Origin: Pseudokineococcus lusitanus
GTDB taxonomy: Bacteria; Actinomycetota; Actinomycetes; Actinomycetales; Quadrisphaeraceae
Reading direction: 5' to 3'
NCBI RefSeq assembly: GCF_003751265.1
Contig: NZ_RJKN01000002.1
Location: forward strand, 62,001 to 126,000
DNA: 64,000 nt
Shown: positions 1 to 7,881 of the stretch, one piece after another
Position numbering within the stretch: position 1 is the first letter of the stretch
Layout of the letters: every line of letters starts with the position of its first letter
The notes under the pieces: generated by a model
The model's database searches: none
The model's input: only the letters and a program-made list of their open reading frames with translations
Told to the model about the DNA's origin: nothing
Made by a program: the position numbers and the translations under genes

Positions 1-438
1 CGTGTGCCCGGGCGTGCCGAGCACGTGCAGCCGACCGCCGGGGACCGCCACGACCTCCCCGTCGACGAGCGGGGCCGGCGTCGCGCCGTCGGGCGACCAG
101 CAGAGCGCGGGGTCGGCCGCCCGGACGACGACGCGGACCTCCTCCCCCGACGCGGCGACGGCCAGGTCGCGGGCGCCCGCGCTGTGGTCGAGGTGGTGGT
201 GGGTGAGCAGCACGAGCGCCACGCCGCCGTGCTCGGCCGCGGCCTCGAGCACCGCGGCCCGGTGGACGGCGTCGTCCGGCCCGGGGTCGACGACGACGCA
301 GGCCCCCGCGCCCGGGGCGCCCAGCAGCCACGTGTTCGTGCCGTCGAGCGTCATCGGCCCCGGGTTCGGCGCGAGGACGCAGCGCGCGAGCGGCGCGACG
401 CGGCCCCCGGCCCAGGGGCCCGCCGCGCCGTCGCTCAC
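1..438 (-). CDS. MBL-fold metallo-hydrolase, C-terminus cut by window edge
   Basis: This is the N-terminal 146 residues of a metallo-beta-lactamase-fold hydrolase of the LACTB2/glyoxalase II-like type. An early PNPGPMTLDGTNTW motif (about residues 20-35) is followed by the metal-binding motif THHHLDHS (HxHxDH, about residue 80) and a GTPGHT motif at the window edge. The GTG start at 438 overlaps the NUDIX stop as GTGA, so the two are probably translationally coupled. The substrate is unknown. The M. tuberculosis homologue in the same gene order is Rv3677c. The family call is secure; the rest of the protein lies outside the window. Confidence 0.85.
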   Translation of the reverse strand, partial: MSDGAAGPWAGGRVAPLARCVLAPNPGPMTLDGTNTWLLGAPGAGACVVVDPGPDDAVHRAAVLEAAAEHGGVALVLLTHHHLDHSAGARDLAVAASGEEVRVVVRAADPALCWSPDGATPAPLVDGEVVAVPGGRLHVLGTPGHT

Positions 439-1313
439 GGGTGCCCCGGCTGCTCGGGCAGGTCGACGAGCAGGTGGAGGTCGTCGGGGCCGCCCGCGAC
501 CCGCGGGGTGACGGCGTCGAGCGAGCGACGGCTCGCGAGGAGCTCCTCGAGGTCCTCGGCCGCGGCGAGCTCCTCGAGCGCCACCCGGGTGGGGGCGAGC
601 AGGCGCAGGAGCCCGGCCGCCTCGGCGTCGAGGGCGTCGGCGGGCCGCCACCAGGCGCCCTCGTCGGCCTCCCCGGCGTGGCCGGGGGCGCCGTCGTGCC
701 GCGCCCGCGCGCCCTGCGGAGCGACGGCGAGGAAGAACCACGTGTCGTGCCGCCGCGGGGCCACCTCGGGCGTCACCCAGCGCGCCCACGGCCGGAGCAG
801 GTCGCTGCGCAGGGCCAGGCCGCGGCGCACGAGCAGCTCCGACAGCGACACCTCGCGGCGGGCCAGCGCCGCACGCTCGGCGTCCTCCTCGGCCGGCGGC
901 AGCCCGACGCCGCCCGGCGTCGCGGCGTCCGGCCGGTGCCGGTCGACCTCCGCGAGCAGGACGCCGCACTCCTCGTACGTCTCGCGCACCGCGGCGCAGA
1001 GCAGAGCGGCGGCGTCCGCGTCGGGCAGGCCGAGGCGGCGGCCCCAGCCGTCGACGGGCGCACCGCGCCACGGGACCTCGGGGTCGGCGTCGCGCTCGTC
1101 GAGCCCGCCGCCGGGGAAGGCGGTGGCCCCCGGCGCGACCGCCATCGCGTCGGACCGCCGCAGCAGCCACACCTCGACCCCGGTGCCGCGCAGCGCGGGC
1201 TCGCGGACGAGCATCACCGTCGCCGCGGTGACGGCCGGGACGGGCCGCCGCCGGGACGGTCCGTCCGCGAGGACCGCCCTCAGGTCGGGCGGCAGGGGCA
1301 GACGACGCGGCAC
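435..1313 (-). CDS. NUDIX hydrolase with insertion in the Nudix box
   Basis: The protein has 292 aa. The Nudix box is split: FPGGG lies near residue 66 and RETYEECGVLL near residue 109, with roughly 35 residues (rich in D, P and G) between the glycine part and the REXXEE part. A long insertion inside the box is known from the NUDT19/NUDT7-like branch, which acts on coenzyme A derivatives; that substrate is an inference here. The gene sits 4 nt downstream of the RidA stop and overlaps the MBL gene start, so it belongs to one minus-strand operon DUF4177-RidA-NUDIX-MBL. No signal peptide or membrane segment is seen. Confidence 0.88.
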   Translation of the reverse strand: MPRRLPLPPDLRAVLADGPSRRRPVPAVTAATVMLVREPALRGTGVEVWLLRRSDAMAVAPGATAFPGGGLDERDADPEVPWRGAPVDGWGRRLGLPDADAAALLCAAVRETYEECGVLLAEVDRHRPDAATPGGVGLPPAEEDAERAALARREVSLSELLVRRGLALRSDLLRPWARWVTPEVAPRRHDTWFFLAVAPQGARARHDGAPGHAGEADEGAWWRPADALDAEAAGLLRLLAPTRVALEELAAAEDLEELLASRRSLDAVTPRVAGGPDDLHLLVDLPEQPGHP

Positions 1314-1317
1314 GCCG

Positions 1318-1818
1318 TCAGGAGGCGGGCGCGGCCGCGCGGGGGACGACCAGCGCCTGCAGCTCGACCTCGACGGGCGCCCCCAGCGGCAGCACCGCCA
1401 CGCCGACGGCGCTCCGCGCGTGCCGGCCCGCGTCGCCGAGCACCTCGCCGAGGAGCTCGCTGGCGCCGTTGACGACGCCCGGCTGGCCGGTGAAGGCGGG
1501 GTCGCTCGCCACGAAGCCGACGACCTTGACGACGCGGACGTCGTCGAGCGTCTCGCCCTCGCGCAGCTGGGACGCGACGGCGGCGAGCGCGTTGAGGGCG
1601 CACGTGCGGGCGAGACCGACCGCGTCCTCGGGGCTCACGTGCCCCTCGCCGGTGCCGACCGTACCGGCGGCGACGAGCGAGCCGCCGCTCATCGGCAGCT
1701 GGCCGGACGTCCACACGACGTCCCCGGCCCGCACGGCCGGCTGGTACGACGCCAGCGGCGGGACGACGTCGGGCAGCGCGAGGCCGAGCGCCTCGAGCCG
1801 GTCGAGGGCGGCGACCAC
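1318..1818 (-). CDS. RidA (YjgF/YER057c/UK114) family protein
   Basis: This 166-aa protein belongs to the RidA family, whose best-studied members hydrolyse reactive enamine/imine intermediates from PLP enzymes. Visible family features are SYQPAVRAGDVVWTSGQLP near the N-terminus and VVKVVGFVASDPAF in the middle. The GTG at 1818 is chosen because an AAGGG ribosome-binding site lies 9 nt upstream and it begins just after the DUF4177 stop. The order matches M. tuberculosis Rv3678c. Several RidA subfamilies lack the catalytic arginine, so deaminase activity should not be assumed. Confidence 0.85.
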   Translation of the reverse strand: MVAALDRLEALGLALPDVVPPLASYQPAVRAGDVVWTSGQLPMSGGSLVAAGTVGTGEGHVSPEDAVGLARTCALNALAAVASQLREGETLDDVRVVKVVGFVASDPAFTGQPGVVNGASELLGEVLGDAGRHARSAVGVAVLPLGAPVEVELQALVVPRAAAPAS

Positions 1819-1823
1819 GCCGG

Positions 1824-1979
1824 TCAGCCCTTCGGGCGCTTGAGGTAGGCGACGAGCCCGTTGCCGTCGGGCCCCGGGACGACCTGCACGAGCTCCCAGC
1901 CGTCCTCGCCGAAGTTGTCGAGGATCTGCTTCGTCGCGTGGATGATGAGCGGCGCCGTCATGTACTCCCACTGCTGCAT
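1824..1979 (-). CDS. DUF4177-type small protein
   Basis: This 51-aa ORF starts MQQWEYMTAPLIIHATKQIL and ends AYLKRPKG. The pattern of an N-terminal WEY strand, an amphipathic helix and a central DGWELVQVV strand is that of DUF4177, a small soluble alpha/beta protein of unknown function. It precedes ridA by 5 nt, as in M. tuberculosis where the small Rv3678A lies beside Rv3678c. It is easily missed because of its length. The conserved pairing suggests a role linked to RidA, but none is known. Confidence 0.8.
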   Translation of the reverse strand: MQQWEYMTAPLIIHATKQILDNFGEDGWELVQVVPGPDGNGLVAYLKRPKG

Positions 1980-1988
1980 GGCCCGACC

Positions 1989-2864
1989 CTAGAGGCCGGG
2001 CCCGACGGCGGCCCCGCGGGCGCCCGCCGACCCGGGCGCCGGCTGGCACCGCGGGCACCACCACGTGCGCCGCCTCTCCGGGTCCCCGACGACCTCGGCC
2101 TCCACCGAGATGGTCGTCCGGCACCGCAGGCACGGCTTGCCCGCCCGCCCCACCACCCAGTGCTGGGCGCCGCGCCGGGTGTCCCCCGTCGTCACCTGGT
2201 ACGCCCCCGGCACGGTGACGGAGTGCCGCAGCATCCGCGCGGCCAGCGCGACGACGGGCGGCAGGTCCACCTCCCCCACGGGCGTCGACGGGTGCAGCCC
2301 CCGCAGGAAGCACGTCTCGTCCGCCCAGAGGTTCCCGATGCCCGCGAGGTTCCGCTGGTCCAGCAGCGCGACCTTGATGCTCCGCTCGGGCCGCGCCGCG
2401 AGCCGCCGCACGGCCTCCTCGGCCCCGCCCTCGCCCCACCCGTCCCCCAGCAGGTCCGGCCCCAGGTGCCCGACGACGTCGCCCTCCGCGTCCGTCGCGA
2501 CGAGCTCGACCACCGGCATCGTGAGCGCGACCGCCGTCGGCCCGGGCGCCCCGTCCGCCAGCCCGGGCCCGCCCGTCGTCGCGAGCAGCACCCGGATGTC
2601 CGGCTCCATCCGCCGCGGCAGCACCTTCCCCGGCGAGAGCACGGTCCACGACCCGTCCATCCGCAGGTGCGTGTGGAGGGTGAGCCCGCCCTCGAACCGC
2701 GTCAGCAGGTTCTTCCCCCGCGACACGGTCCCGAGCACGGCCCGCCCCGACAGGTCCGCCGTCGCGTGCCGCGGCACCCGGAAGTCGCTGCGCCGCACCC
2801 GCGTCCCCCGCAGCTTCGCGTCGAGCGTCCTGGCGACGAGGTAGACGCTGTCCCCTTCCGGCAC
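1989..2864 (-). CDS. nei: Fpg/Nei family DNA glycosylase (Nei2-type endonuclease VIII)
   Basis: The 291-aa protein begins (V/M)PEGDSVYLVARTLDAKL. Pro2 and Glu3 form the conserved PE catalytic N-terminus of Fpg/Nei enzymes, which remove oxidised bases through a Schiff base with Pro1 of the mature chain. A helix-two-turn-helix region (LLDQRNLAGIGNLWADE) lies near residues 165-185. The C-terminal zinc finger CLRCRTTI ... WWCPRCQ near residues 235-270 has its four cysteines intact. The start codon is GTG at 2864. It acts in cytoplasmic base-excision repair. The gene ends 9 nt before the DUF4177 start on the same strand, so it is probably the first gene of that operon. Confidence 0.93.
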   Translation of the reverse strand: MPEGDSVYLVARTLDAKLRGTRVRRSDFRVPRHATADLSGRAVLGTVSRGKNLLTRFEGGLTLHTHLRMDGSWTVLSPGKVLPRRMEPDIRVLLATTGGPGLADGAPGPTAVALTMPVVELVATDAEGDVVGHLGPDLLGDGWGEGGAEEAVRRLAARPERSIKVALLDQRNLAGIGNLWADETCFLRGLHPSTPVGEVDLPPVVALAARMLRHSVTVPGAYQVTTGDTRRGAQHWVVGRAGKPCLRCRTTISVEAEVVGDPERRRTWWCPRCQPAPGSAGARGAAVGPGL

Positions 2865-2935
2865 GCCCCGATCCTCACCTGGCTGGTCTCGCTGTGCTCA
2901 CCGGCGCTCGGTCACCTCGCGGGCGGCACCGCGGG

Positions 2936-3330
2936 CGCTCTGGCACTGGCTCGGCGCGCCGTGGCTCGGCGCCGTACGGGTACCGGCGCCGGCCTTACGT
3001 GCCTGCCGCGCCCACGGCACCCCCCGCCCTTCGCCGTCACCGGGCCGACGGCGACGAGCCCGTCACCCGAGGGGGTGCTGCCGAGGCGACCAGATGGGCA
3101 GATATCAGGAGGAGCGGGTCGCGAGCCCTCCCCGGTTCACAGCGCCCCAGGTCCATCGACGTGGTCACCCGAGCCTCTGCACGGGGGACGGGATACATCC
3201 CGCCGCCCGTGCAGAGGCTGACGCGAGGTGCGGCACGAGCGGGCGGTGCGGGGCTCGCGGCAGGCACGTAAGGCCGGCGCCCCGAGCCCGACGAGACCCG
3301 GCCGGAGCGCGCCGAGCCAGTGCCAGAGCG
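2936..3330. repeat. Large inverted repeat, 75-bp arms, in a 577-bp gene-free stretch
   Basis: The left arm (2936-3010) and right arm (3256-3330) are inverted copies of identical length. In each arm an outer 24-bp block (2936-2959 / 3307-3330) and an inner 26-bp block (2985-3010 / 3256-3281) match perfectly, while the 25 bp between them (2960-2984 / 3282-3306) are unrelated. Weaker similarity (about 12 of 18 positions) continues inside the inner block. The 245-bp centre carries a hairpin at 3172-3219. No credible gene covers 2865-3441. A non-autonomous mobile element, a structured RNA or a recombination site are possible; none is proven. Confidence 0.8.
3172..3219. repeat. Long hairpin inside the inverted-repeat stretch
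   Basis: Perfect 14-bp arms (AGCCTCTGCACGGG at 3172-3185 and its complement at 3206-3219) enclose a second palindrome, CGGGAT-AC-ATCCCG, at the tip. No T-run follows on either strand, so a canonical intrinsic terminator is not indicated. It is off-centre (about 3196) relative to the enclosing inverted repeat (centre 3133). Confidence 0.75.
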
Positions 3331-3387
3331 AGCCCCGCGGCGTCCGCGGACCCGGCCCGACCCACCCGACCAGCACGGGCGGCGAGA

Positions 3388-3428
3388 CGACCGGACCCCC
3401 GCGCCCAGCAGGCACGGGGGTCCGGTCG
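3388..3428. terminator. Stem-loop terminator downstream of the 5'-nucleotidase gene
   Basis: A perfect 13-bp stem, CGACCGGACCCCC (3388-3400) with its complement at 3416-3428, encloses a 15-nt loop. It sits 14 nt past the stop of the minus-strand 5'-nucleotidase gene. It lacks a U-tract, as is usual for actinobacterial stem-loop terminators. Confidence 0.7.
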
Positions 3429-3441
3429 GGCGACGAGAGGG

Positions 3442-5268
3442 TCAGTCGAACAGGGGCTCGCCGTCCGCGACGAGGCGCCAGTTCTCCTGGGCGAAGTCCG
3501 CCGGGTCGATCGAGCCCGTCTCCTGCGCGCGCTCGATCAGGAGACCACGGATGTCCTGCTGGCGGTCGTAGACGAGGGGCGCGGTGGCGACGTGGGGGAA
3601 CTGGCCGCCGCCGCTGCGGCGGTAGTTGTTGACCGCGACGACGACCTCGTCGTCGTCGCCGAGGACGACGCCGTCGATGGTCAGCTCGCCGATGCGGTCG
3701 CCGACGGGGCGGGCGAGGTCGACGTCGTAGGTGACGCCGGCCAGCTGGTCGAGGTTGTAGTCCGGGGTCACGCCGGCGTTGAGGGAGGCGGGGTCGGACG
3801 GGTCGGCCGGCGGGACCTGGGCGTAGTAGCGCGCCGAGTACTCGAGGTAGTCGTGGAGCTGGGCGCCCGTCATCCGGACGGCCTGGAGGGTGTTGTCGAA
3901 GATGTAGAGCCCGGCGACGTCGCTGATGGTCACCTCGCCGGCGGGGAAGACGGCGTCGGCGCGGAAGGGCGCGGCGACGGAGACGACGGGGAGGTCGGCG
4001 TCGGGCGTGCCCGCGAGGCCCTCGGCGACGACGTCGCGCTGGACGTCGTGGACGAAGTCCATGATCGGGACGTCGCGCCAGCGGGCGTCGCGGGCCGTGA
4101 GCTCGGTGGCCGAGGTCGCGACGACGGTGGAGACGTAGTCGAGCGTGCGCTGGTGCCAGGGCTGGACGAGGTCGACGAAGGCCGGGTCCTCGGGGAAGTC
4201 GCCGGCGCGGAGCTCCTCGACGTCGGCGCCGACGACGCGCCACTGGGCGGCGCGGGTGCGCTCGAGGCGGAGGTCGGTCGCGGTCACGGAGGCGCCGTAG
4301 CGGTAGGGCTGCGTGACGAGGACCTTCTTGCCGGGCGTGGCCTGCGAGTCGAGCCACGTCTCGGGGCCGCGCTGGTGGCTGTGGCCGACGACGACGACGT
4401 CGACGCCCGGCACCTGGGTGGCGATGGCGTCGCTCGCGTTCTCGGCGGGCAGCGACGGGTCGTAGGACGAGGGGCCGGAGCGGCCCGAGTGGGAGAGGAC
4501 GACGACGACGTCGGCGCCCGCGGCGCGCACGTCGGCGACGTGGCGCTGCGCGGCCTCGACCATGTCGCCGAAGGCGAGGCGGCCCTCGACGTTCTGGCGG
4601 TCCCACACCTGCGAGCCGGGCGTCGTCAGGCCGACGACGCCGACGTCGACGAGGGCGCCGCCGCCGGCGGGGCGCACGCGCTGGATGGTCCACGGGGCGA
4701 AGGCCGGCTCGCCCGTGGCGACGTCGGTGACGTTGCCGCCGAGGAGCGGGGCGTCGAGGTCGTCCTCGTACCGGCCGAGGAGGTCGAGGCCGTAGTTGAA
4801 CTCGTGGTTGCCGAGGACGGCCGCGTCGTAGCCGAGCGCGTTGAGCGCCGTGGCCATGGGGTGCTCCTCGCCGCTCTCGGTGACGGGGGCGCTCGTCGCC
4901 GAGCCGCGCGCCGCGACGTAGGTCAGCGGGGTGCCCTGGATGGTGTCGCCGTTGTCGACGAGCAGGACGGAGCGGGGGCCGCGGTCGGCGCGGACCTCCG
5001 CGATGGCCGAGGCGGCGCGCGCGAGGCCCTGCTCGGCGCCGGCCGCCGTCGGGGCGCCGGTGAAGTAGTCCCAGTCGCGGAGGTTGCCGTGGAGGTCCGT
5101 CGTCGCGACGAGCGTCATCGTCGCGCCGCGGGAGCCCCGCCGGTCGTCCGCCTGCGCCGCGGGCGCCGCCGCGGCGACGAGCGCCCCCACCGCCACCACG
5201 GCGACCAGCCTGCCGCGGCCGGCGGCCGTCCTGCGCGTCCTGCTCGTCCTGCCCTGGGCGCGGCCCAT
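3442..5268 (-). CDS. Secreted 5'-nucleotidase / 2',3'-cyclic nucleotide phosphodiesterase family
   Basis: The 608-aa protein starts at ATG 5268, with GAGGAG 7 nt upstream. A basic N-terminus, a hydrophobic stretch (LVAVVAVGALVAAAAP) and AQA form a Sec signal peptide, cleaved near residue 40. The metallophosphoesterase domain (about 50-330) shows TTDLHGN, DNGDTIQGTP, GNHEFNYG and VVGHSHQ. The C-terminal 5'-nucleotidase domain (about 370-580) carries the substrate loop NNYRRSGGGQF, typical of CpdB-like enzymes. It is expected to dephosphorylate nucleotides or cyclic nucleotides outside the membrane. No sortase signal or C-terminal anchor is seen. It lies between the inverted repeat and the ArsA pair, where the conserved gene order normally has nothing. 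Confidence 0.92.
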   Translation of the reverse strand: MGRAQGRTSRTRRTAAGRGRLVAVVAVGALVAAAAPAAQADDRRGSRGATMTLVATTDLHGNLRDWDYFTGAPTAAGAEQGLARAASAIAEVRADRGPRSVLLVDNGDTIQGTPLTYVAARGSATSAPVTESGEEHPMATALNALGYDAAVLGNHEFNYGLDLLGRYEDDLDAPLLGGNVTDVATGEPAFAPWTIQRVRPAGGGALVDVGVVGLTTPGSQVWDRQNVEGRLAFGDMVEAAQRHVADVRAAGADVVVVLSHSGRSGPSSYDPSLPAENASDAIATQVPGVDVVVVGHSHQRGPETWLDSQATPGKKVLVTQPYRYGASVTATDLRLERTRAAQWRVVGADVEELRAGDFPEDPAFVDLVQPWHQRTLDYVSTVVATSATELTARDARWRDVPIMDFVHDVQRDVVAEGLAGTPDADLPVVSVAAPFRADAVFPAGEVTISDVAGLYIFDNTLQAVRMTGAQLHDYLEYSARYYAQVPPADPSDPASLNAGVTPDYNLDQLAGVTYDVDLARPVGDRIGELTIDGVVLGDDDEVVVAVNNYRRSGGGQFPHVATAPLVYDRQQDIRGLLIERAQETGSIDPADFAQENWRLVADGEPLFD

Positions 5269-5420
5269 GACCGTCTCCTCGTGCTCGTCCGACGTCGGGG
5301 TCCCCGACGGCCGTCGACGGTATCCCGCAGGTCCGACATGTCGGGCGTGCACGGGACGGCGGGCGGGCGACGGCCCGGCGACCGGGGGCCGTCCGGCGGG
5401 TGGGCCGCGGCGGGCGTGCG

Positions 5421-5426
5421 TAGGTT
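5421..5426 (+). promoter_or_regulatory. -10 hexamer TAGGTT of the ArsA-pair operon
   Basis: TAGGTT ends 7 nt before the ATG at 5434. A TANNNT hexamer at this distance places the transcription start at or next to the start codon, implying a leaderless mRNA. No Shine-Dalgarno sequence is present. Inferred from spacing only. Confidence 0.5.
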
Positions 5427-5433
5427 GACGGCC

Positions 5434-6489
5434 ATGCCCGAGCCCGGCGCCGCCGACCCCGCGGGCCCGCCCGCCGGCCCCCTCTTCCCCGGGACCCGGC
5501 TGCACGTCGTCACCGGCAAGGGCGGGACGGGCAAGACGACGGTGGCGACCGCGCTGGCGCTGGCGCTGGCCCGCGGCGGCCGCCGGGTGCTCCTGTGCGA
5601 GGTCGAGGGCCGGCAGGGCCTCGCCCGCCTCTTCGGCACCGGACCTCTCCCGTACGAGGAGCGCCGCGTGGCCACGACGCCGGACGGCGGGGAGGTCCTC
5701 GCCCTCGCCGTCGAGCCCCGGGCCGCGCTGCTGGAGTACCTGCGCCTCTTCTACCGGCTCGGCGGCGCCGGACGGGTGCTCGACAAGGTCGGCGCCCTCG
5801 ACTTCGCGACGACGGTCGCGCCGGGCGTCCGCGACGTCCTGCTCACCGGCAAGGTCTACGAGGCGGTCCGGCGCCGGCACGGCGGCCGGGCCGGGGCCCG
5901 CGGCGACGGCCCGCACGTCTTCGACGCCGTCGTGCTGGACGCCCCGCCGACCGGCCGGGTCGGGCGCTTCCTCGGCGTGACGACGGAGGTCCACGGCCTC
6001 GCACGGGTGGGGCCGATCGCCGCGCAGGCCGCGTCCGTGGCCGAGGTGCTGCGCTCGCCGTCCACCCGGGTACACCTCGTCACCCTCCTCGAGGAGATGC
6101 CGGTGCAGGAGACGCTCGACGCCGTCGAGGAGCTGACGGCGGCGCGGCTGCGGGTGGGGGCCGTGGTCGTCGACCAGGTCCACGCCGACACCGTGCCGGT
6201 GGAGCTGCTCGACGACGCCCTCGCCGGCCGCGTGCCGGCGGGCGCCGTGCTCGACGGGCTCGTCCGGGCGGGCGTCGCGGCGCCGGGGCCCGCGGGCGAG
6301 GCGGTCGTCGAGGGCCTGCTCGCCGAGGCCGCCGAGCACGACCAGCGGCTGGCCCTCCAGGAGCGCGAGCACGAGCGGCTGGCGGCAGGCGAGCACCCGC
6401 TCGTCGAGCTGCCCCGCCTCCCCCGCGGCGTGGACCGCGCCGGGCTCGACCTGCTGGCCGACCGCCTCGTCGCGCAGGGCCTCGCGTGA
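5434..6489 (+). CDS. ArsA/Get3-like ATPase, first subunit
   Basis: This 351-aa P-loop ATPase carries a deviant Walker A motif, GKGGTGKTT (about residues 27-35), of the ArsA/Get3/MinD class. A switch region DAPPTGRVGRFL lies near residue 170. Its long C-terminal helical part, rich in E/A/L, resembles the Get3 helical subdomain. It overlaps the next ArsA gene as GTGA, so the two are probably made together as a heteromeric ATPase. The orthologous pair in M. tuberculosis is Rv3679/Rv3680, described as bacterial Get3-like proteins. No ArsB arsenite pump or arsR is nearby, so arsenic resistance is unlikely. Confidence 0.88.
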   Translation: MPEPGAADPAGPPAGPLFPGTRLHVVTGKGGTGKTTVATALALALARGGRRVLLCEVEGRQGLARLFGTGPLPYEERRVATTPDGGEVLALAVEPRAALLEYLRLFYRLGGAGRVLDKVGALDFATTVAPGVRDVLLTGKVYEAVRRRHGGRAGARGDGPHVFDAVVLDAPPTGRVGRFLGVTTEVHGLARVGPIAAQAASVAEVLRSPSTRVHLVTLLEEMPVQETLDAVEELTAARLRVGAVVVDQVHADTVPVELLDDALAGRVPAGAVLDGLVRAGVAAPGPAGEAVVEGLLAEAAEHDQRLALQEREHERLAAGEHPLVELPRLPRGVDRAGLDLLADRLVAQGLA

Positions 6490-7691
6490 GCGCGCCCGGG
6501 CACCTCGACCTCGACGCCCTCCTCGACGACCGGGCGACGACGACGGTCGTCTGCTGCGGCAGCGGCGGTGTCGGCAAGACGACGACGGCCGCGGCCCTCG
6601 CCGTCCGCGCCGCCGAGCGGGGGCGCCGTGTCGTCGTCCTCACCATCGACCCGGCCCGCCGGCTCGCGCAGTCGCTGGGGCTCGACCGGCTCGACGACAC
6701 CCCGCGCCCCGTCGGCGGCCTGGACACGGCCGCGGGCGGCAGCCTCGACGCGATGGTCCTCGACATGAAGCGGACCTTCGACGAGGTCGTCGAGAGCCAC
6801 GCCACCCCCGAGCGCGCCCGCGCCATCTTCGACAACCCCTTCTACGAGGCGATGTCGACGTCCTTCTCCGGGACGAGCGAGTACATGGCCATGGAGAAGC
6901 TGGGGCAGCTGCGGGCCCGCTCCAGCACCCCCGACGGCGACGGCAGCCGCCCGTGGGACCTCGTCGTCGTCGACACCCCGCCGAGCCGCTCCGCGCTGGA
7001 CTTCCTCGACGCCCCGCGCCGGCTCTCGTCCTTCCTCGACGGCCGCCTCGTCCGGCTGCTCGTCGCCCCCGCCCGGGCGGGCGGGCGCGCCTACGTCAAG
7101 GTCGTGTCCGGCGCCGTCGGCGGCGTGACGGGCGCCCTGTCGAAGGTGCTGGGCACGCAGCTGCTCGACGACCTGCAGACCTTCGTCGCCGCGCTCGACA
7201 CGGTGTTCGGCGGCTTCCGCGAGAGGGCCGAGCGCACCTACGCCATGCTCGCCGGCCGCGGCACGGCCTTCCTCGTCGTCGCCGTCCCCGAGGAGGACGC
7301 GCTGCAGGAGGCGACGTACTTCGTCGAGCGGCTGCGCGGGGACGGGATGCCGCTCGCCGGGCTCGTGCTCAACCGCGTCCAGACGACGGCCCTGCCGGGG
7401 CTGCCCGCGGCCCGGGCGTGGGACGCCGTCGTCGCGCTGGAGGGGCTCGGCGACGACGAGGACGACGCCACCGCCCCCGAGGTGCTCGCCCGCGGCGACG
7501 ACGCGCTGGCCGCCGGCCTCCTGCGCCTGCACGCGGCCCGGATGCAGCGGGTCGAGGCCGAGCAGGCGCTGGCGGCCGGCTTCGCCGCCCGGCACCCCGA
7601 CGTCCCCCGCACCCAGGTGCCCGCGCGCCCCCGCGACGTCCACGCCGTCGAGGACCTGCGCGCCGTCGCCGAGGACCTCTGCGCGGGCTGA
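6486..7691 (+). CDS. ArsA/Get3-like ATPase, second subunit
   Basis: This 401-aa partner has Walker A GSGGVGKTT (about residues 24-32), an A-loop-like TIDPARRLAQSLG and switch II VVDTPPSRSALDFLDAP near residue 160. It carries a longer insert (MKRTFDEVVESHATPERAR and following) than the first subunit. The GTG start at 6486 overlaps the upstream stop. The protein lacks membrane segments and is presumably cytosolic. It is followed by a 41-bp repeat array and a bidirectional stem-loop before whiB. It corresponds to Rv3680 by order and length class. The ion or protein cargo of this ATPase pair is not established. Confidence 0.88.
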   Translation: MSAPGHLDLDALLDDRATTTVVCCGSGGVGKTTTAAALAVRAAERGRRVVVLTIDPARRLAQSLGLDRLDDTPRPVGGLDTAAGGSLDAMVLDMKRTFDEVVESHATPERARAIFDNPFYEAMSTSFSGTSEYMAMEKLGQLRARSSTPDGDGSRPWDLVVVDTPPSRSALDFLDAPRRLSSFLDGRLVRLLVAPARAGGRAYVKVVSGAVGGVTGALSKVLGTQLLDDLQTFVAALDTVFGGFRERAERTYAMLAGRGTAFLVVAVPEEDALQEATYFVERLRGDGMPLAGLVLNRVQTTALPGLPAARAWDAVVALEGLGDDEDDATAPEVLARGDDALAAGLLRLHAARMQRVEAEQALAAGFAARHPDVPRTQVPARPRDVHAVEDLRAVAEDLCAG

Positions 7692-7715
7692 CCGCCCGCG
7701 GCGCCCTTGCTCACG

Positions 7716-7815
7716 TGAGCAGGCGCCCGTTCGTCGCCACGACGCCCTCCCTCGCGCGAACAGGCGCCTGTTCGTCGCCAGAAGGCCCCTTCCCGCGCGA
7801 GCAGGCGCCTGTTCG
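7716..7815. repeat. 41-bp palindromic tandem array A (three units)
   Basis: Three cores at 7716-7733, 7757-7774 and 7798-7815 are spaced exactly 41 bp apart. The middle core, CGAACAGGCGCCTGTTCG, is an 18-bp perfect palindrome; the outer two differ by one to three bases. The spacers are related (for example GTCGCCA at the start of two) and the second contains a minor palindrome, GAAGG-CC-CCTTC. The array begins 24 nt after the second ArsA stop. It is not coding, because 41 is not a multiple of three. Confidence 0.8.
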
Positions 7816-7831
7816 CGTCATGGGGGGACGA

Positions 7832-7869
7832 CGACGGCCGGCCACCCCCGCAGGGGTGACCGGCCGTCG
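7832..7869. terminator. Bidirectional stem-loop between the ArsA pair and whiB
   Basis: A 17-bp stem with one mismatch (7832-7848 with 7853-7869) and a 4-nt loop separates the convergent second ArsA and whiB genes. The position fits termination of both. Confidence 0.75.
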
Positions 7870-7881
7870 AGGGTGCCGAGG

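Noticed and set aside
2936-3330. Insertion sequence
   Set aside because: The inverted repeats are long, but no transposase ORF or remnant and no target-site duplication can be seen.
3094-5433. Plus-strand frame leading into the first ArsA gene as an N-terminal extension
   Set aside because: It is antisense to the 5'-nucleotidase gene, whose domains are certain. The ArsA start at 5434 fits the family and a -10 hexamer.
5434-7691. Arsenic-resistance operon
   Set aside because: The ATPases are ArsA/Get3-like, but no arsB, arsC or arsR gene is present and the context is the conserved WhiB-PonA2 block.
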